In this document: in pieces, positions 8,732 through 17,632 of the stretch
Position numbering within the stretch: position 1 is the first letter of the stretch
How the letters are laid out: every line of letters starts with the position of its first letter
From: Variovorax sp. J2L1-78
Lineage (GTDB): Bacteria; Pseudomonadota; Gammaproteobacteria; Burkholderiales; Burkholderiaceae_C
Length of the DNA: 64,000 nucleotides
NCBI RefSeq assembly: GCF_030317205.1
Contig: NZ_JASZYB010000002.1
Span: 362,501-426,500 of the forward strand
Reading direction: 5' to 3'
The notes under the pieces: model-generated
What the model was told of the DNA's origin: nothing
The model's input: only the letters and a program-made list of their open reading frames with translations
The model's database searches: none
Made by a program: the position numbers and the translations under genes

Positions 8732-9592
8732 TCAGCCCAGGGATTTCTTGTACTGGCCTTCGATGAGGCGGTTGTAGCTGAGCATCACCACGAGGTTGGC
8801 AACGAGCAGCACCAGCGCAACAGCGGCGCCGAGCGGCCAGTTGAGCTCGTGCAGGTATTCGTCGTACACCACCGTGGCGACCATCTTCAGGCGACGGCCG
8901 CCGAGCAGGCCCGGAATCGCGAAGGAGCTGGCGGCGAGGCCGAAGACGATCAGGCTGCCCGACAGGATGCCGGGCATGACCTGCGGCAGCACGATGCGGC
9001 GCAGCGTGGTGAAGGGCGTGGCGCCGAGCGACAGGGCCGCGTTCTCCACGCCGGCGTCGAGCTTCTGCAGCGAGGTCCACACCGGGATCACCATGAAGGG
9101 CAGCATCACATGCACCAGCGCGATGACGATGGCCGTCTCGGTGTAGAGGATCTTGACCGGGCCGAGGCCGAAGACGCCGAGCAGCCCGTTGACCAGGCCC
9201 TCGGGGCCGAGCAGCATGCTCCAGCCGAAGGCACGCACCACCACCGACACCAGCAGCGGCGCGAGCACCACCAGCAGCAGGATCGAGCGCCAGGGGTTGC
9301 GCATGCGGCTGAGCACGTAGGCCTCGGGCGTGCCGATGAGCACGCAGATCAGTGCGACCAGCGCCGAGATCCAGAAGGTGCGCCAGAAGATGCCGTAGTA
9401 GTACGAGTCGGTGAAGAGGTGGATGTAGTGCTCGAGCGTGAACTCGCCGCTCTTCACGCCGAGCGCCGGGTCGTACACGTTGAACGACAGCACCGCGGTG
9501 AGCCCCAGCGGCACCAGCAGCAGCACGGTGAACAGCACCAGCGCCGGGGCCGAGAGCCACCAGGGCGTGGATTTCCTGGCGAGTGCGCTCAT
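8732..9592 (-). CDS. ABC transporter permease (PotB-like)
   Basis: 286-residue inner-membrane permease and partner of the PotC-like protein. The first membrane segment is LSAPALVLFTVLLLVPLGLT. The EAA loop (ENAALSLGATPFTTLRRIVL) lies near residue 180. Its start overlaps the stop of the ATPase gene by 4 nt (9589-9592). The two permeases form the heterodimeric channel of the importer. Confidence 0.92.
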   Translation of the reverse strand: MSALARKSTPWWLSAPALVLFTVLLLVPLGLTAVLSFNVYDPALGVKSGEFTLEHYIHLFTDSYYYGIFWRTFWISALVALICVLIGTPEAYVLSRMRNPWRSILLLVVLAPLLVSVVVRAFGWSMLLGPEGLVNGLLGVFGLGPVKILYTETAIVIALVHVMLPFMVIPVWTSLQKLDAGVENAALSLGATPFTTLRRIVLPQVMPGILSGSLIVFGLAASSFAIPGLLGGRRLKMVATVVYDEYLHELNWPLGAAVALVLLVANLVVMLSYNRLIEGQYKKSLG

Positions 9593-10668
9593 GTAGGCAC
9601 CTGTTCGACAGTGGACTCATCGGCCGGCAGCAGGCGCGTGCAGTGGTCGGGCCAGTCGATGCCGGCAGCCTGGCCTTCGTCGAGCGCGTCGCGACCGTCG
9701 TTGGGGCTCAGCACCATGATGTCGCCGACCGGCGTGGCAACACGGTAGAGCCACTGGCTGCCGAGGAAGAAGCGCTCGCCGACCACGCCCTGCAGCCGGC
9801 CGCTGCCGGCGGCGACCAACTGCGCCTTCTCGGGCCGCACGCTCAGCAGCACCGCGGCGCCGGGGCGGAAGCCCGCGTCGTCCACGTCGACCGCGAGCGG
9901 ACCGATCTCGACGCGCGTGCGGCTGCCGACGGAGGCGACCCGACCTTCCAGCAGGTTCGCCTTGCCGACGAAGGTCGAGATGAAGCGCGTGCGCGGGTGC
10001 TCGTACACGCGGTGCGGATGGTCGATCTGCGTGGCGCGGCCACCTTCCATCACGACCACGCGGTCGCTGATGGACATCGCCTCGCTCTGGTCGTGCGTGA
10101 CCATGATGGTGGTGGTGCCGACCTTGCGCTGGATCTGCCGCAACTCGAACTGCATCTCCTCGCGCAGCTTGGCGTCGAGGTTCGACAGCGGCTCGTCGAG
10201 CAGCAGCACCGGCGGCTCGATCACCAGCGCGCGGGCCAGGGCGACGCGCTGGCGCTGGCCGCCGGAGAGCTCGCGCGGGTATTTCTTCGCATGCATCTCC
10301 AGATGCACCAGCGCCAGCGCCTGCGCGACGCGTTCCTGCCGCTCGGCCTTGGGCATCTTGCGCATCTCGAGGCCGAAGCTCACGTTGTCCGCCACCGTCA
10401 TGTGCGGGAACAGCGCGTAGGTCTGGAACACGATGCCCAGGCCGCGGGTGTTGGCCTTGGCGGTCGTGATGTCCTGGCCGTCGAGTTCGATGCGGCCGCT
10501 GCTGACGGCTTCGAAACCGGCCACCATCTGCAGCGTGGTGGTCTTGCCGCAGCCCGACGGGCCGAGCAGCGAGACGAACTCGCCCTTCTCCACGGACAGG
10601 TTCATGGCCGACACGGCGCAGGTCGTGCCGTAGTACTTGGTCACGCCGGTGAGTTGAAGAAATGACAT
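9589..10668 (-). CDS. ABC transporter ATP-binding protein (PotA-like)
   Basis: 359 residues. Walker A is GPSGCGKTT (about residue 36), the signature LSGGQRQRVALARAL, Walker B VLLLDEPLSNLD, and the switch His lies in VTHDQSEA. The C-terminal 110 residues match a TOBE domain. It is the first gene of the operon that ends with the binding protein at 3969. The promoter should lie in the 184-bp gap shared with the IclR gene, where the double operator is. Confidence 0.93.
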   Translation of the reverse strand: MSFLQLTGVTKYYGTTCAVSAMNLSVEKGEFVSLLGPSGCGKTTTLQMVAGFEAVSSGRIELDGQDITTAKANTRGLGIVFQTYALFPHMTVADNVSFGLEMRKMPKAERQERVAQALALVHLEMHAKKYPRELSGGQRQRVALARALVIEPPVLLLDEPLSNLDAKLREEMQFELRQIQRKVGTTTIMVTHDQSEAMSISDRVVVMEGGRATQIDHPHRVYEHPRTRFISTFVGKANLLEGRVASVGSRTRVEIGPLAVDVDDAGFRPGAAVLLSVRPEKAQLVAAGSGRLQGVVGERFFLGSQWLYRVATPVGDIMVLSPNDGRDALDEGQAAGIDWPDHCTRLLPADESTVEQVPT

Positions 10669-10763
10669 GGACGGCCTTTCATCGATCGGGAAGCCGCCAC
10701 GGTTCGAATCTCCGCGGCGTTCGGATCAATCTATTGCAATAACCGAACCAGAATCCTCGTGGT

Positions 10764-10810
10764 ATTCCATTAAACGGAAGATTTCTATCTTTTATTCCGT
10801 TTAATGGAAT
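10764..10810. promoter_or_regulatory. Probable IclR double operator in divergent promoter region
   Basis: Two copies of a 15-bp near-palindrome, TTCCATTAAACGGAA (10765-10779) and TTCCGTTTAATGGAA (10795-10809), face each other as a perfect larger inverted repeat with 15 bp between the arms. Their centres are 30 bp apart, about three helical turns, so two dimers would bind the same face of the DNA. TTCC...GGAA symmetry resembles known IclR-family sites. It lies 43 bp before the IclR gene and about 95 bp before the transporter operon, so one protein could control both. Confidence 0.75.
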
Positions 10811-10852
10811 GATTGGGATAGACTGGATGCCAGAGATTCCACAGGACCCACC

Positions 10853-11701
10853 ATGACGACGACTTCCACCGCCACCGGGGGCGTGCCCCGGGCCTTCCTG
10901 GTGATCCGCGCGCTGGCCGAATTGCAGGCAGAAGGCGGCCGCGTGACCCAGATTGCACGAAATGTGGGCCTGACCCAGGCCACCACGCACCGTTTGCTGC
11001 AGTCGCTGGTGGCCGAGGGCATGGTGGAACAGGACGAGCGCAGCAAGCTCTACCGGCTCAGCATCGACTTCTTCGCGCTGGCGTCGAAGGCCGGCGACGG
11101 CGGCGGCTTGCGCGCCCTGTGCCGCCCGGCGCTGCTGCGACTGAGCGCCAGCCTGGGCGACAGCATCTTCCTGCTGGTGCGCAGCGGCTTCGACGCTGTC
11201 TGCCTCGACCGCAGCGAAGGCCCCTTCCCCATCCGATCCTTCACCGGCGACATCGGCGGGCGCATCGCGCTGGGCGTGGGCCAGGGCGCGCTGGCGATCC
11301 TCGCCTTCCTGCCGGAGGCCGAGCGCGAGGAGGTCATCCGCTTCAACCTGTCGCGGGTGCGCGAGTACGGCGTGTACGACGAGGTCTACCTGCGCACCGA
11401 GATCGAGAAGGTTCGCCAGCAGGGCTACGCCGGGCGCAACACCGGCCTGCTCGAAGGCATGGCCGGCGTGGCGGTGCCGATCTGTGACCGCGAGGGCCGC
11501 GCCGTGGCCGCGCTGAGCGTGGGCACCATCGCCGACCGCCTGAGCGCCGACCGGCTGCCCACGGTGGTCGAGCTGCTCAAGCGCGAGGCGGCCGGCATCG
11601 GCCCGCGCATCAACCCCTTCGACGCGACCCTGCGCCGGCCGACGCAGAGCCTGGCGAGCTCGCCGGCCGCGCAGAAGATCGAGCTGCCGCCGGCGGATTG
11701 A
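10853..11701 (+). CDS. IclR-family transcriptional regulator
   Basis: 282 residues. An N-terminal winged helix-turn-helix (about residues 12-65, RVTQIARNVGLTQATTHRLL) precedes the IclR effector domain with CLDRSEGPFPIRSFTGDIGG and GVAVPICDREGRAVAALSVG. It is divergent from the importer/oxidase operon and very probably controls it through the double operator in the shared gap. Its last 92 bp overlap the 3' end of the convergent LysR gene. Effector unknown; likely the imported substrate or its oxidation product. Confidence 0.92.
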   Translation: MTTTSTATGGVPRAFLVIRALAELQAEGGRVTQIARNVGLTQATTHRLLQSLVAEGMVEQDERSKLYRLSIDFFALASKAGDGGGLRALCRPALLRLSASLGDSIFLLVRSGFDAVCLDRSEGPFPIRSFTGDIGGRIALGVGQGALAILAFLPEAEREEVIRFNLSRVREYGVYDEVYLRTEIEKVRQQGYAGRNTGLLEGMAGVAVPICDREGRAVAALSVGTIADRLSADRLPTVVELLKREAAGIGPRINPFDATLRRPTQSLASSPAAQKIELPPAD

Positions 11702-12608
11702 TCGCCGCTGCGTCCGCCTGCGCCTCGCCCACGATCCAGTCGCGGAAGGCCAGCAGCAGCGGCACCTGCGCACGCGATTCGGGGTAGACCAGGTAATAGG
11801 CGTCGGCGCTGGTCAGCGCCTGGGGGAACAGCACCGTCAGCGCACCGGCGGCGATCTCCGCCTCGACCAGGAAGCTGGGCAGCAGCGCCGCGCCGAGGCC
11901 CGACACCGCCGCCTGCGCGATCATCGCGAACTGCTCGAAGCGCGGGCCGCGCAGCGCCGGCGCGCCGGCCACGCCGACCTGCTCGAACCACTCCGCCCAC
12001 TGCGTCGGCCGGGTGCTCTGCTGCAGCAGCACGACCGTCGCGAGGTCCTGCGGCTGCCGGATGGCATGGCGCTCGGCGAAGGCCGGGCTGCAGACCGGCA
12101 CCACCGCCTCGTGCATCAGGTAGGCGCAGGCCGCGCCGGCCCAGTGCGGCGCGCCGAAGTGGATGGCCGCGTCGAAGGGCTCCTGCGCGAAGTCGAAAGG
12201 CTCGGAGCGGGCGGCGAAATTCACCGTGACCTCCGGGTGCCGCGCGACGAAGCCACCCAGGCGCGGGATCAGCCAGCGCGTGCCCAGCGTCGGCAGCACC
12301 GCCAGGTTGAGCAGCCCGCCTCCCGCCGACGCCATCACCTTCTGGCTGGCGCCCGACAGCTGCTGCAGCACCGCGCGCACGTCGGCCGCATAGACGCGGC
12401 CGATGTCGGTGAGCACGATGCGCTGGCGCACCCGGTGGAACAGCGCGATGCCCAGTTGCTGCTCCAACTGGCGGATCTGCCGCGACACCGCGCTCTGCGT
12501 CAGGTGCAGCTCGTCCGCCGCGCGCGAGATGCTGTGGTGCCGCGCGGCCGCCTCGAAGGCGAGCAGGTCGGCGACCGGCGGGAGGAAGGATTTCTTGAAC
12601 ATCGTCAT
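11610..12608 (-). CDS. LysR-family regulator (GcvA-like) with a tail overlapping the IclR gene
   Basis: 332 residues from the ATG at 12608; an ATG two codons later is equally possible, and neither has a good ribosome site. The helix-turn-helix reads HSISRAADELHLTQSAVSRQ, and the effector domain ends near AFRDWIVGEA. About 37 further residues rich in Ala, Ser, Pro and Arg have no family counterpart and are encoded in the 92 bp antisense to the IclR 3' end, so this tail looks acquired by read-through into the neighbour. It is divergent from the aldehyde dehydrogenase gene at 12777, its likely target. Confidence 0.88.
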   Translation of the reverse strand: MTMFKKSFLPPVADLLAFEAAARHHSISRAADELHLTQSAVSRQIRQLEQQLGIALFHRVRQRIVLTDIGRVYAADVRAVLQQLSGASQKVMASAGGGLLNLAVLPTLGTRWLIPRLGGFVARHPEVTVNFAARSEPFDFAQEPFDAAIHFGAPHWAGAACAYLMHEAVVPVCSPAFAERHAIRQPQDLATVVLLQQSTRPTQWAEWFEQVGVAGAPALRGPRFEQFAMIAQAAVSGLGAALLPSFLVEAEIAAGALTVLFPQALTSADAYYLVYPESRAQVPLLLAFRDWIVGEAQADAAAINPPAAARSSARPASSPGSASAGAGSRRRG

Positions 12609-12776
12609 TCGGAGGGGGAATGAAGCCGTGACTCCATCTCCGTCCTCTACAAGCATCGAGGGAGCATTCTGCCGACTTCATTCCCTCTTCGCATCAACTC
12701 GTTCCACATTTTCGCTATGCAAGCCGGCCGCGGTGGCGGACAGTGTCGCCATCGTCTTTCCCAGCCGGACCCTGCC

Positions 12777-14318
12777 ATGCCCAACGCTTCCACCCCCTCC
12801 TCCCTGCCGACCGAAGTCGCCGAACTGCTGCAGCGCCTCGGTGTGCCGCGCGACGCTTACACCGGCGGCTCGCTGCCGGTGCGCTCGCCCGTCACCGGTG
12901 AACAGATCGCGGCCGTCGCCGAGACCTCCACCGCCCAGGCCGCCGAGGCCATCGGCCGTGCCCATGCCGCCTACCTGACATGGCGCAACGTGCCGGCGCC
13001 CCGCCGCGGCGAACTGGTGCGCCTGCTCGGCGAAGAGCTGCGCCTGCACAAGGCCGACCTCGGCCGGCTGGTGACGCTCGAAGCCGGCAAGGTGCCGTCC
13101 GAAGGCGCCGGCGAGGTGCAGGAAATGATCGACATCTGCGACTTCGCCGTCGGCCTGTCGCGCCAGCTCTACGGCCTGACCATCGCCACCGAGCGCGCCG
13201 AGCACCGGATGATGGAAACCTGGCATCCGCTGGGCGTGGTCGGCGTCATCTCGGCCTTCAACTTCCCGGTGGCCGTGTGGTCGTGGAACGCCGCGCTGGC
13301 GCTGGTCTGTGGCGACCCGGTGGTGTGGAAGCCATCCGAGAAGACGCCGCTGACCGCGCTCGCCACGCACGCCATCGCCCAGCGCGCCATCGCCCGCTTC
13401 GGCGCGGATGCGCCCGAGGGTCTGCTCGATCTGCTCATCGGCCAGCGCGACATCGGCGAAGTGCTGGTCGACGACCACCGCGTGCCGGTGCTCTCGGCCA
13501 CGGGCTCCACCGCGATGGGCCGCCAGGTGGCGCCCAAGCTGGCCGCGCGCTTCGCCCGCGCCATCCTCGAACTGGGCGGCAACAACGCAGCCATCGTGGC
13601 GCCCTCGGCCGACCTCGACCTCGCGCTGCGCGGCATCGCCTTCGCCGCCATGGGCACGGCCGGCCAGCGTTGCACCACGCTGCGCCGCTTGTTCGTGCAC
13701 GACAGCGTGTACGACGCGCTGGTGCCCAAGCTGGCCAAGGTCTACGCCAGCGTGCAGGTCGGTGACCCGCGCGAGGCCGGCACGCTGGTCGGCCCGCTGA
13801 TCGACCGCGCCGCCTTCGACGGCATGCAGAAGGCGCTGGGCGAATGCCGCGAGCTGGGCGCGACGGTGCACGGCGGCCAGCGCGTCGACGGCATCGGCAC
13901 GCAGGACGCCTACTACGTGCGCCCGGCGCTGGTCGAGCTGAAATCGCACGCAGGCCCGGCATTGCGCGAGACCTTCGCGCCCATCCTCTACGTCGTGCGC
14001 TATGCGTCCTTCGACGAAGCCATCGAATGGCACAACGCGGTGGGCGCGGGCCTGTCGTCGTCGATCTTCACGCTCGACATGCGCGAGGCCGAGCGCTTCA
14101 TGTCGGCGGCGGGCTCGGACTGCGGCATCGCCAACGTGAACATCGGCCCGAGCGGCGCCGAGATCGGCGGCGCCTTCGGTGGCGAGAAGGAAACCGGCGG
14201 CGGGCGCGAAGCCGGCTCCGACGCCTGGAAGGCCTACATGCGCCGCGCGACCAACACCATCAACTACTCGACCGCCCTGCCGCTGGCGCAAGGCGTGACC
14301 TTCGACATCGGGGACTGA
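12777..14318 (+). CDS. Aldehyde dehydrogenase, ALDH7 type (aminoadipate-semialdehyde/piperideine-6-carboxylate dehydrogenase-like)
   Basis: 513 residues. The active-site glutamate is in LELGGNNAAIV and the catalytic cysteine in GTAGQRCTTLRR. The latter segment and the C-terminal GAFGGEKETGGGREAGSDAW are features of the ALDH7 (antiquitin/AmaB) group, which oxidises alpha-aminoadipate semialdehyde or its cyclic imine. It starts a run of three same-strand genes: ALDH, aminotransferase 2 bp later, ThDP enzyme 25 bp later. That suggests catabolism of a lysine-like or other amino aldehyde. The substrate is inferred from family only. Confidence 0.9.
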   Translation: MPNASTPSSLPTEVAELLQRLGVPRDAYTGGSLPVRSPVTGEQIAAVAETSTAQAAEAIGRAHAAYLTWRNVPAPRRGELVRLLGEELRLHKADLGRLVTLEAGKVPSEGAGEVQEMIDICDFAVGLSRQLYGLTIATERAEHRMMETWHPLGVVGVISAFNFPVAVWSWNAALALVCGDPVVWKPSEKTPLTALATHAIAQRAIARFGADAPEGLLDLLIGQRDIGEVLVDDHRVPVLSATGSTAMGRQVAPKLAARFARAILELGGNNAAIVAPSADLDLALRGIAFAAMGTAGQRCTTLRRLFVHDSVYDALVPKLAKVYASVQVGDPREAGTLVGPLIDRAAFDGMQKALGECRELGATVHGGQRVDGIGTQDAYYVRPALVELKSHAGPALRETFAPILYVVRYASFDEAIEWHNAVGAGLSSSIFTLDMREAERFMSAAGSDCGIANVNIGPSGAEIGGAFGGEKETGGGREAGSDAWKAYMRRATNTINYSTALPLAQGVTFDIGD

Positions 14319-14320
14319 GC

Positions 14321-15532
14321 GTGACGACCGCTTTCGTGCCGGCGCAGCGCGTGCGCGCCATCGGCGTGTCCGAGATCCTGCGCATCACCGACCACGCGAA
14401 TGCGCAGAAGCGCGCCGGCCGGCCGGTGATCGTGCTGGGCGCGGGCGAGCCGGATTTCGACACGCCGCAGAACGTGCTCGACGCCGCCGTGCGCGCCATC
14501 GGCCGCGGCGAGACGCGTTACACGGTGCTCGACGGCAGCCCGGCCATGAAGGCCGCGGTGCAGCACAAGTTCCAGCGCGACAACGGGCTGGACTTCGCGC
14601 TCGACGAGATCAGCGTGAGCGCCGGCGCCAAGCAGGTCATCTTCAACGCGATGATGGCCAGTCTGGACCCGGGCGACGAGGTCATCCTGCCGGCGCCGTA
14701 CTGGACCTCGTACGCCGACATCGTGCAGATCTGCGGCGGCGTGCCGGTGCCGGTCGCGTGCACCGAAGCGAACGGCTTCCGTCTCGACGCGGCGCAGCTC
14801 GAAGCGGCGATCACGCCGCGCACGCGCTGGCTCTTCCTGAATTCGCCGTCGAACCCGAGCGGCGCGGCCTACAGCGCGGCGCAACTCGCGCCGCTGTGCG
14901 AGGTGCTGCTGCGGCATCCGTTGGTGTGGGTGCTGGCGGACGACATCTACGAACACATCCTCTACGACGGCCTCGCCTTCGCGACGCCCGTGGCCGTCGA
15001 GCCGCGGCTGCGCGAGCGCACGCTGACGGTCAACGGCGTGTCGAAGGCCTACGCCATGACCGGCTGGCGCGTGGGCTACGGGGCCGGGCCCCGCGCGCTG
15101 ATCGCGGCCATGGCCGTGGTGCAGAGCCAGACGACCTCCTGCCCATCGTCGATCAGCCAGGCCGCGGCCATCGAGGCGCTGACCGGGCCGCAGGACGTGG
15201 TGGCCACGCGCCGTGCCGATTTCCAGGCGCGGCGCGACGTCGTGGTGGCGGCGTTGAACCGGGCGCCCGGCCTGCACTGCCGCGTGCCCGAAGGCGCCTT
15301 CTACACCTACGCCAGTTGCGCCGGGGTGCTCGGCAAGCACACACGCGGCGGTACGCTGCTGCAGACCGACAGCGACTTCTGCCGCTACCTGCTGCAGGAG
15401 GTCGAGGTGGCCGTGGTGCCGGGCAGCGTGTTCGGGCTGGCGCCGTACTTCCGCATCTCGTATGCGACCTCGATGGCGCAGCTGGAAGAAGCCTGCGCGC
15501 GCATCACCGCGGCCTGTGCCGCGCTCGAATGA
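14321..15532 (+). CDS. Class I/II PLP aminotransferase (aspartate aminotransferase fold)
   Basis: 403 residues from a GTG at 14321, 2 bp after the ALDH stop. GAGEPDFDTPQNV, GETRYTVLDGSPAMKAAV and NSPSNPSGAAYS are class I signatures. VNGVSKAYAMTGWRVGYGAG holds the PLP lysine, and the FRISYATS segment the substrate-binding arginine. The sequence is closest in style to AspC/PatA-type enzymes of alphaproteobacterial class Ib. It probably deaminates an amino acid whose carbon chain the adjacent ALDH and ThDP enzyme process. Confidence 0.9.
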   Translation: MTTAFVPAQRVRAIGVSEILRITDHANAQKRAGRPVIVLGAGEPDFDTPQNVLDAAVRAIGRGETRYTVLDGSPAMKAAVQHKFQRDNGLDFALDEISVSAGAKQVIFNAMMASLDPGDEVILPAPYWTSYADIVQICGGVPVPVACTEANGFRLDAAQLEAAITPRTRWLFLNSPSNPSGAAYSAAQLAPLCEVLLRHPLVWVLADDIYEHILYDGLAFATPVAVEPRLRERTLTVNGVSKAYAMTGWRVGYGAGPRALIAAMAVVQSQTTSCPSSISQAAAIEALTGPQDVVATRRADFQARRDVVVAALNRAPGLHCRVPEGAFYTYASCAGVLGKHTRGGTLLQTDSDFCRYLLQEVEVAVVPGSVFGLAPYFRISYATSMAQLEEACARITAACAALE

Positions 15533-15557
15533 ACCCATCCATCCTCTCGGAATCCCT

Positions 15558-17231
15558 ATGACCTCACCCCGCACCGGCGGCCAGATCCTGGTCGACCAAC
15601 TCATCACCCACGGCGTCGAGCAGCTGTTCTGCGTGCCCGGCGAAAGCTTCCTCGCGGTGCTCGACGCGCTGCACGACGCCTCGATCGCCGTGACCGTGTG
15701 CCGCCAGGAAGGCGGCGCGGCCATGATGGCCGAGGCGCAGGGCAAGCTCACCGGCAAGCCGGGCATCTGCTTCGTCACGCGCGGCCCGGGGGCGACCAAC
15801 GCGTCGGCCGGCGTGCACATCGCGCACCAGGACTCGACGCCGCTGCTGCTCTTCGTCGGCCAGGTGGCGCGCGATGCGCTGGGCCGCGAGGCCTTCCAGG
15901 AACTGGACTACGGGGCGGTGTTCGGCAGCATGGCCAAGTGGGTCGTGCAGATCGACGACCCGGCGCGCGTGCCCGAACTGATCTCGCGCGCCTTCCACGT
16001 CGCGACCTCCGGCCGGCCCGGCCCTGTCGTGATCGCGCTGCCCGAGGACATGCTGACCGAGGCCGCGACCGTGGCCGACGCGCTGCCCTATGCCGTCGCG
16101 GAAACGCATCCGGGCGCGGCGCAGATCGCCGAGCTGCAACAGCGCCTCGAGGCGGCCGAGCGGCCGGTCGTGATCCTCGGCGGCAGCCGCTGGTCCGACT
16201 CGGCGGTGCAGCAGTTCGCCGGTTTCGCCGAAGCCTTCGCGCTGCCGGTGTACTGCTCGTTCCGCCGGCAGATGCTGTTCAGCGCCCGGCACCCGTCGTA
16301 CGGCGGCGACCTGGGACTGGGCGCGAACCCGAAGCTGCTGCAAGCGATCCGCGGGTCGGACCTGGTGCTGCTGATCGGCGGGCGCCTGTCGGAAGTGCCC
16401 TCGCAGGGCTACGAGCTGATCGGCATCCCGACGCCGCAGCAGGCGCTGGTGCACGTGAACGCCGACGCCGACGAGCTGGGCAAGCTGTACCGCGCCACGC
16501 AGGCCATCCATGCAACGCCGCAGGCCTTTGCAGCAGCGGTCGCCCCGCTGCGGCCCTCGGCGCCGCCGGCGTGGGCGGCCACCACGGCCCAGGCGCACCA
16601 GGATTTCCTGGCCTGGAGCGACCCGGCGCCGATCCGCATTCCCGGCCCACTGCAGATGGGCGAGATCATGACGCACCTGCGCGAAGTGCTGCCGGCCGAC
16701 ACCATCTTCTGCAACGGCGCCGGCAACTTCGCCACCTGGGTCCACCGCTTCTGGCCCTTCACCACCTTCGCGAGCCAGCTGGCCCCCACCAGCGGCTCGA
16801 TGGGCTACGGCCTGCCGGCGGGCGTGGGTGGCAAGCGGCTGTGGCCCCAGCGCGAAGTGGTCGTGTTCGCCGGCGACGGCGACTTCCTGATGCACGGCCA
16901 GGAATTCGCGACCGCGGTGCAATACGGGCTGCCGATCATCGTGGTGCTGCTCGACAACGCGATGTACGGCACGATCCGCATGCACCAGGAGAAGCACTAC
17001 CCCGGCCGCATCAGCGCCACGCAGCTGAAGAACCCCGACTTCCGCGGCTATGCCGAGGTGTTCGGCGGCCACGGCGAACGCGTGACCACGACGGAAGAGT
17101 TCGGCCCGGCGCTGGCGCGCGCGCGGGCCAGCGGCAAGCCGGCCATCCTGCATTGCCTGCTCGACCCGGAGGCGATCACGCCCGGCAGCACCTTGCAGAG
17201 CATCCGCAAGGCCGCGCTCGCGGCGAGTTGA
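15558..17231 (+). CDS. Thiamine diphosphate-dependent enzyme (acetolactate synthase-like)
   Basis: 557 residues. The N-terminal ThDP pyrimidine-binding domain has the conserved glutamate in CRQEGGAAMMAEAQGK and the loop CFVTRGPGATNA. The central domain is of the transhydrogenase type. The C-terminal diphosphate site is FAGDGDFLMHGQEFATA...LLDN. The catalytic set fits the acetolactate synthase/benzoylformate decarboxylase superfamily, but no regulatory-subunit gene is nearby, so a biosynthetic IlvB role is unlikely. It presumably decarboxylates or condenses a 2-oxo acid made by the upstream aminotransferase. Function within the superfamily is unresolved. Confidence 0.88.
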   Translation: MTSPRTGGQILVDQLITHGVEQLFCVPGESFLAVLDALHDASIAVTVCRQEGGAAMMAEAQGKLTGKPGICFVTRGPGATNASAGVHIAHQDSTPLLLFVGQVARDALGREAFQELDYGAVFGSMAKWVVQIDDPARVPELISRAFHVATSGRPGPVVIALPEDMLTEAATVADALPYAVAETHPGAAQIAELQQRLEAAERPVVILGGSRWSDSAVQQFAGFAEAFALPVYCSFRRQMLFSARHPSYGGDLGLGANPKLLQAIRGSDLVLLIGGRLSEVPSQGYELIGIPTPQQALVHVNADADELGKLYRATQAIHATPQAFAAAVAPLRPSAPPAWAATTAQAHQDFLAWSDPAPIRIPGPLQMGEIMTHLREVLPADTIFCNGAGNFATWVHRFWPFTTFASQLAPTSGSMGYGLPAGVGGKRLWPQREVVVFAGDGDFLMHGQEFATAVQYGLPIIVVLLDNAMYGTIRMHQEKHYPGRISATQLKNPDFRGYAEVFGGHGERVTTTEEFGPALARARASGKPAILHCLLDPEAITPGSTLQSIRKAALAAS

Positions 17232-17284
17232 GATCGGGGCCTCTCACGTCTCGATACATCTTGGGCGAAGCGACGCGTCTGGTA

Positions 17285-17472
17285 ACGGGTTAGTCCTAAT
17301 GCACTGCCGCGGTGCGCACTCTAAAGTCGCGCCACTCGCAAACGGGCCTGCCCGTCCCGCGGGGTGCCGAGGAGACATAGCTTTCGCACAAAACTCGAAG
17401 ACCCGAGACAACAGGCTTCCACAGAGAAGCCGCACAAAAGAAAAAGACGCCGCTGGACGGCGTCTTTTTTTT
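17285..17472 (+). ncRNA. Candidate small RNA or structured leader ending in a strong terminator
   Basis: The 400-bp stretch 17232-17632 has no convincing gene. Its first half contains three ordered hairpins: ACGGGC/GCCCGT near 17340, CTCG/CGAG near 17394-17407 and GGCTTC/GAAGCC near 17414-17431. A classic intrinsic terminator at 17441-17472 follows. Structured sequence plus terminator, 50-240 bp past the previous stop, fits a small RNA; it could also just be the 3' UTR of the ThDP gene. The 5' end is a guess, with no firm promoter. I compared it from memory with 6S, 4.5S and tmRNA and saw no match. Confidence 0.3.
17441..17472 (+). terminator. Rho-independent terminator
   Basis: The stem AAAAAGACGCCG (17441-17452), loop CTGGA and CGGCGTCTTTTT make a perfect 12-bp hairpin followed by a nine-base T-run. 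The A-rich left flank means it could also work on the other strand. Confidence 0.85.
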
Positions 17473-17632
17473 GGCGGGGTCGGACGGCGATCGTCGGCGG
17501 CATGGCTTCATTGTGGTGCGCCGCACACAGTGGCGCGACCAACGCCTGGAAACACGACAGAGTTCACGGAAACTTTTTCCCGCGGGACGCGCGTCAGGCA
17601 GAAGATCGGCAGATCCCCTCAAAGGAGCTGCG

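Noticed and set aside
7916..9748. A 610-codon plus-strand frame opposite the two permeases
   Set aside because: His/Asp/Gln/Arg-rich shadow; the minus-strand permeases show membrane segments and EAA loops.
17285..17472. Naming the structured region 6S RNA, because CTCGCAAACGGGCC recalls the start of 6S
   Set aside because: The following bases fold into a local hairpin instead of the long 6S stem with a central bubble, and no matching 3' strand exists.
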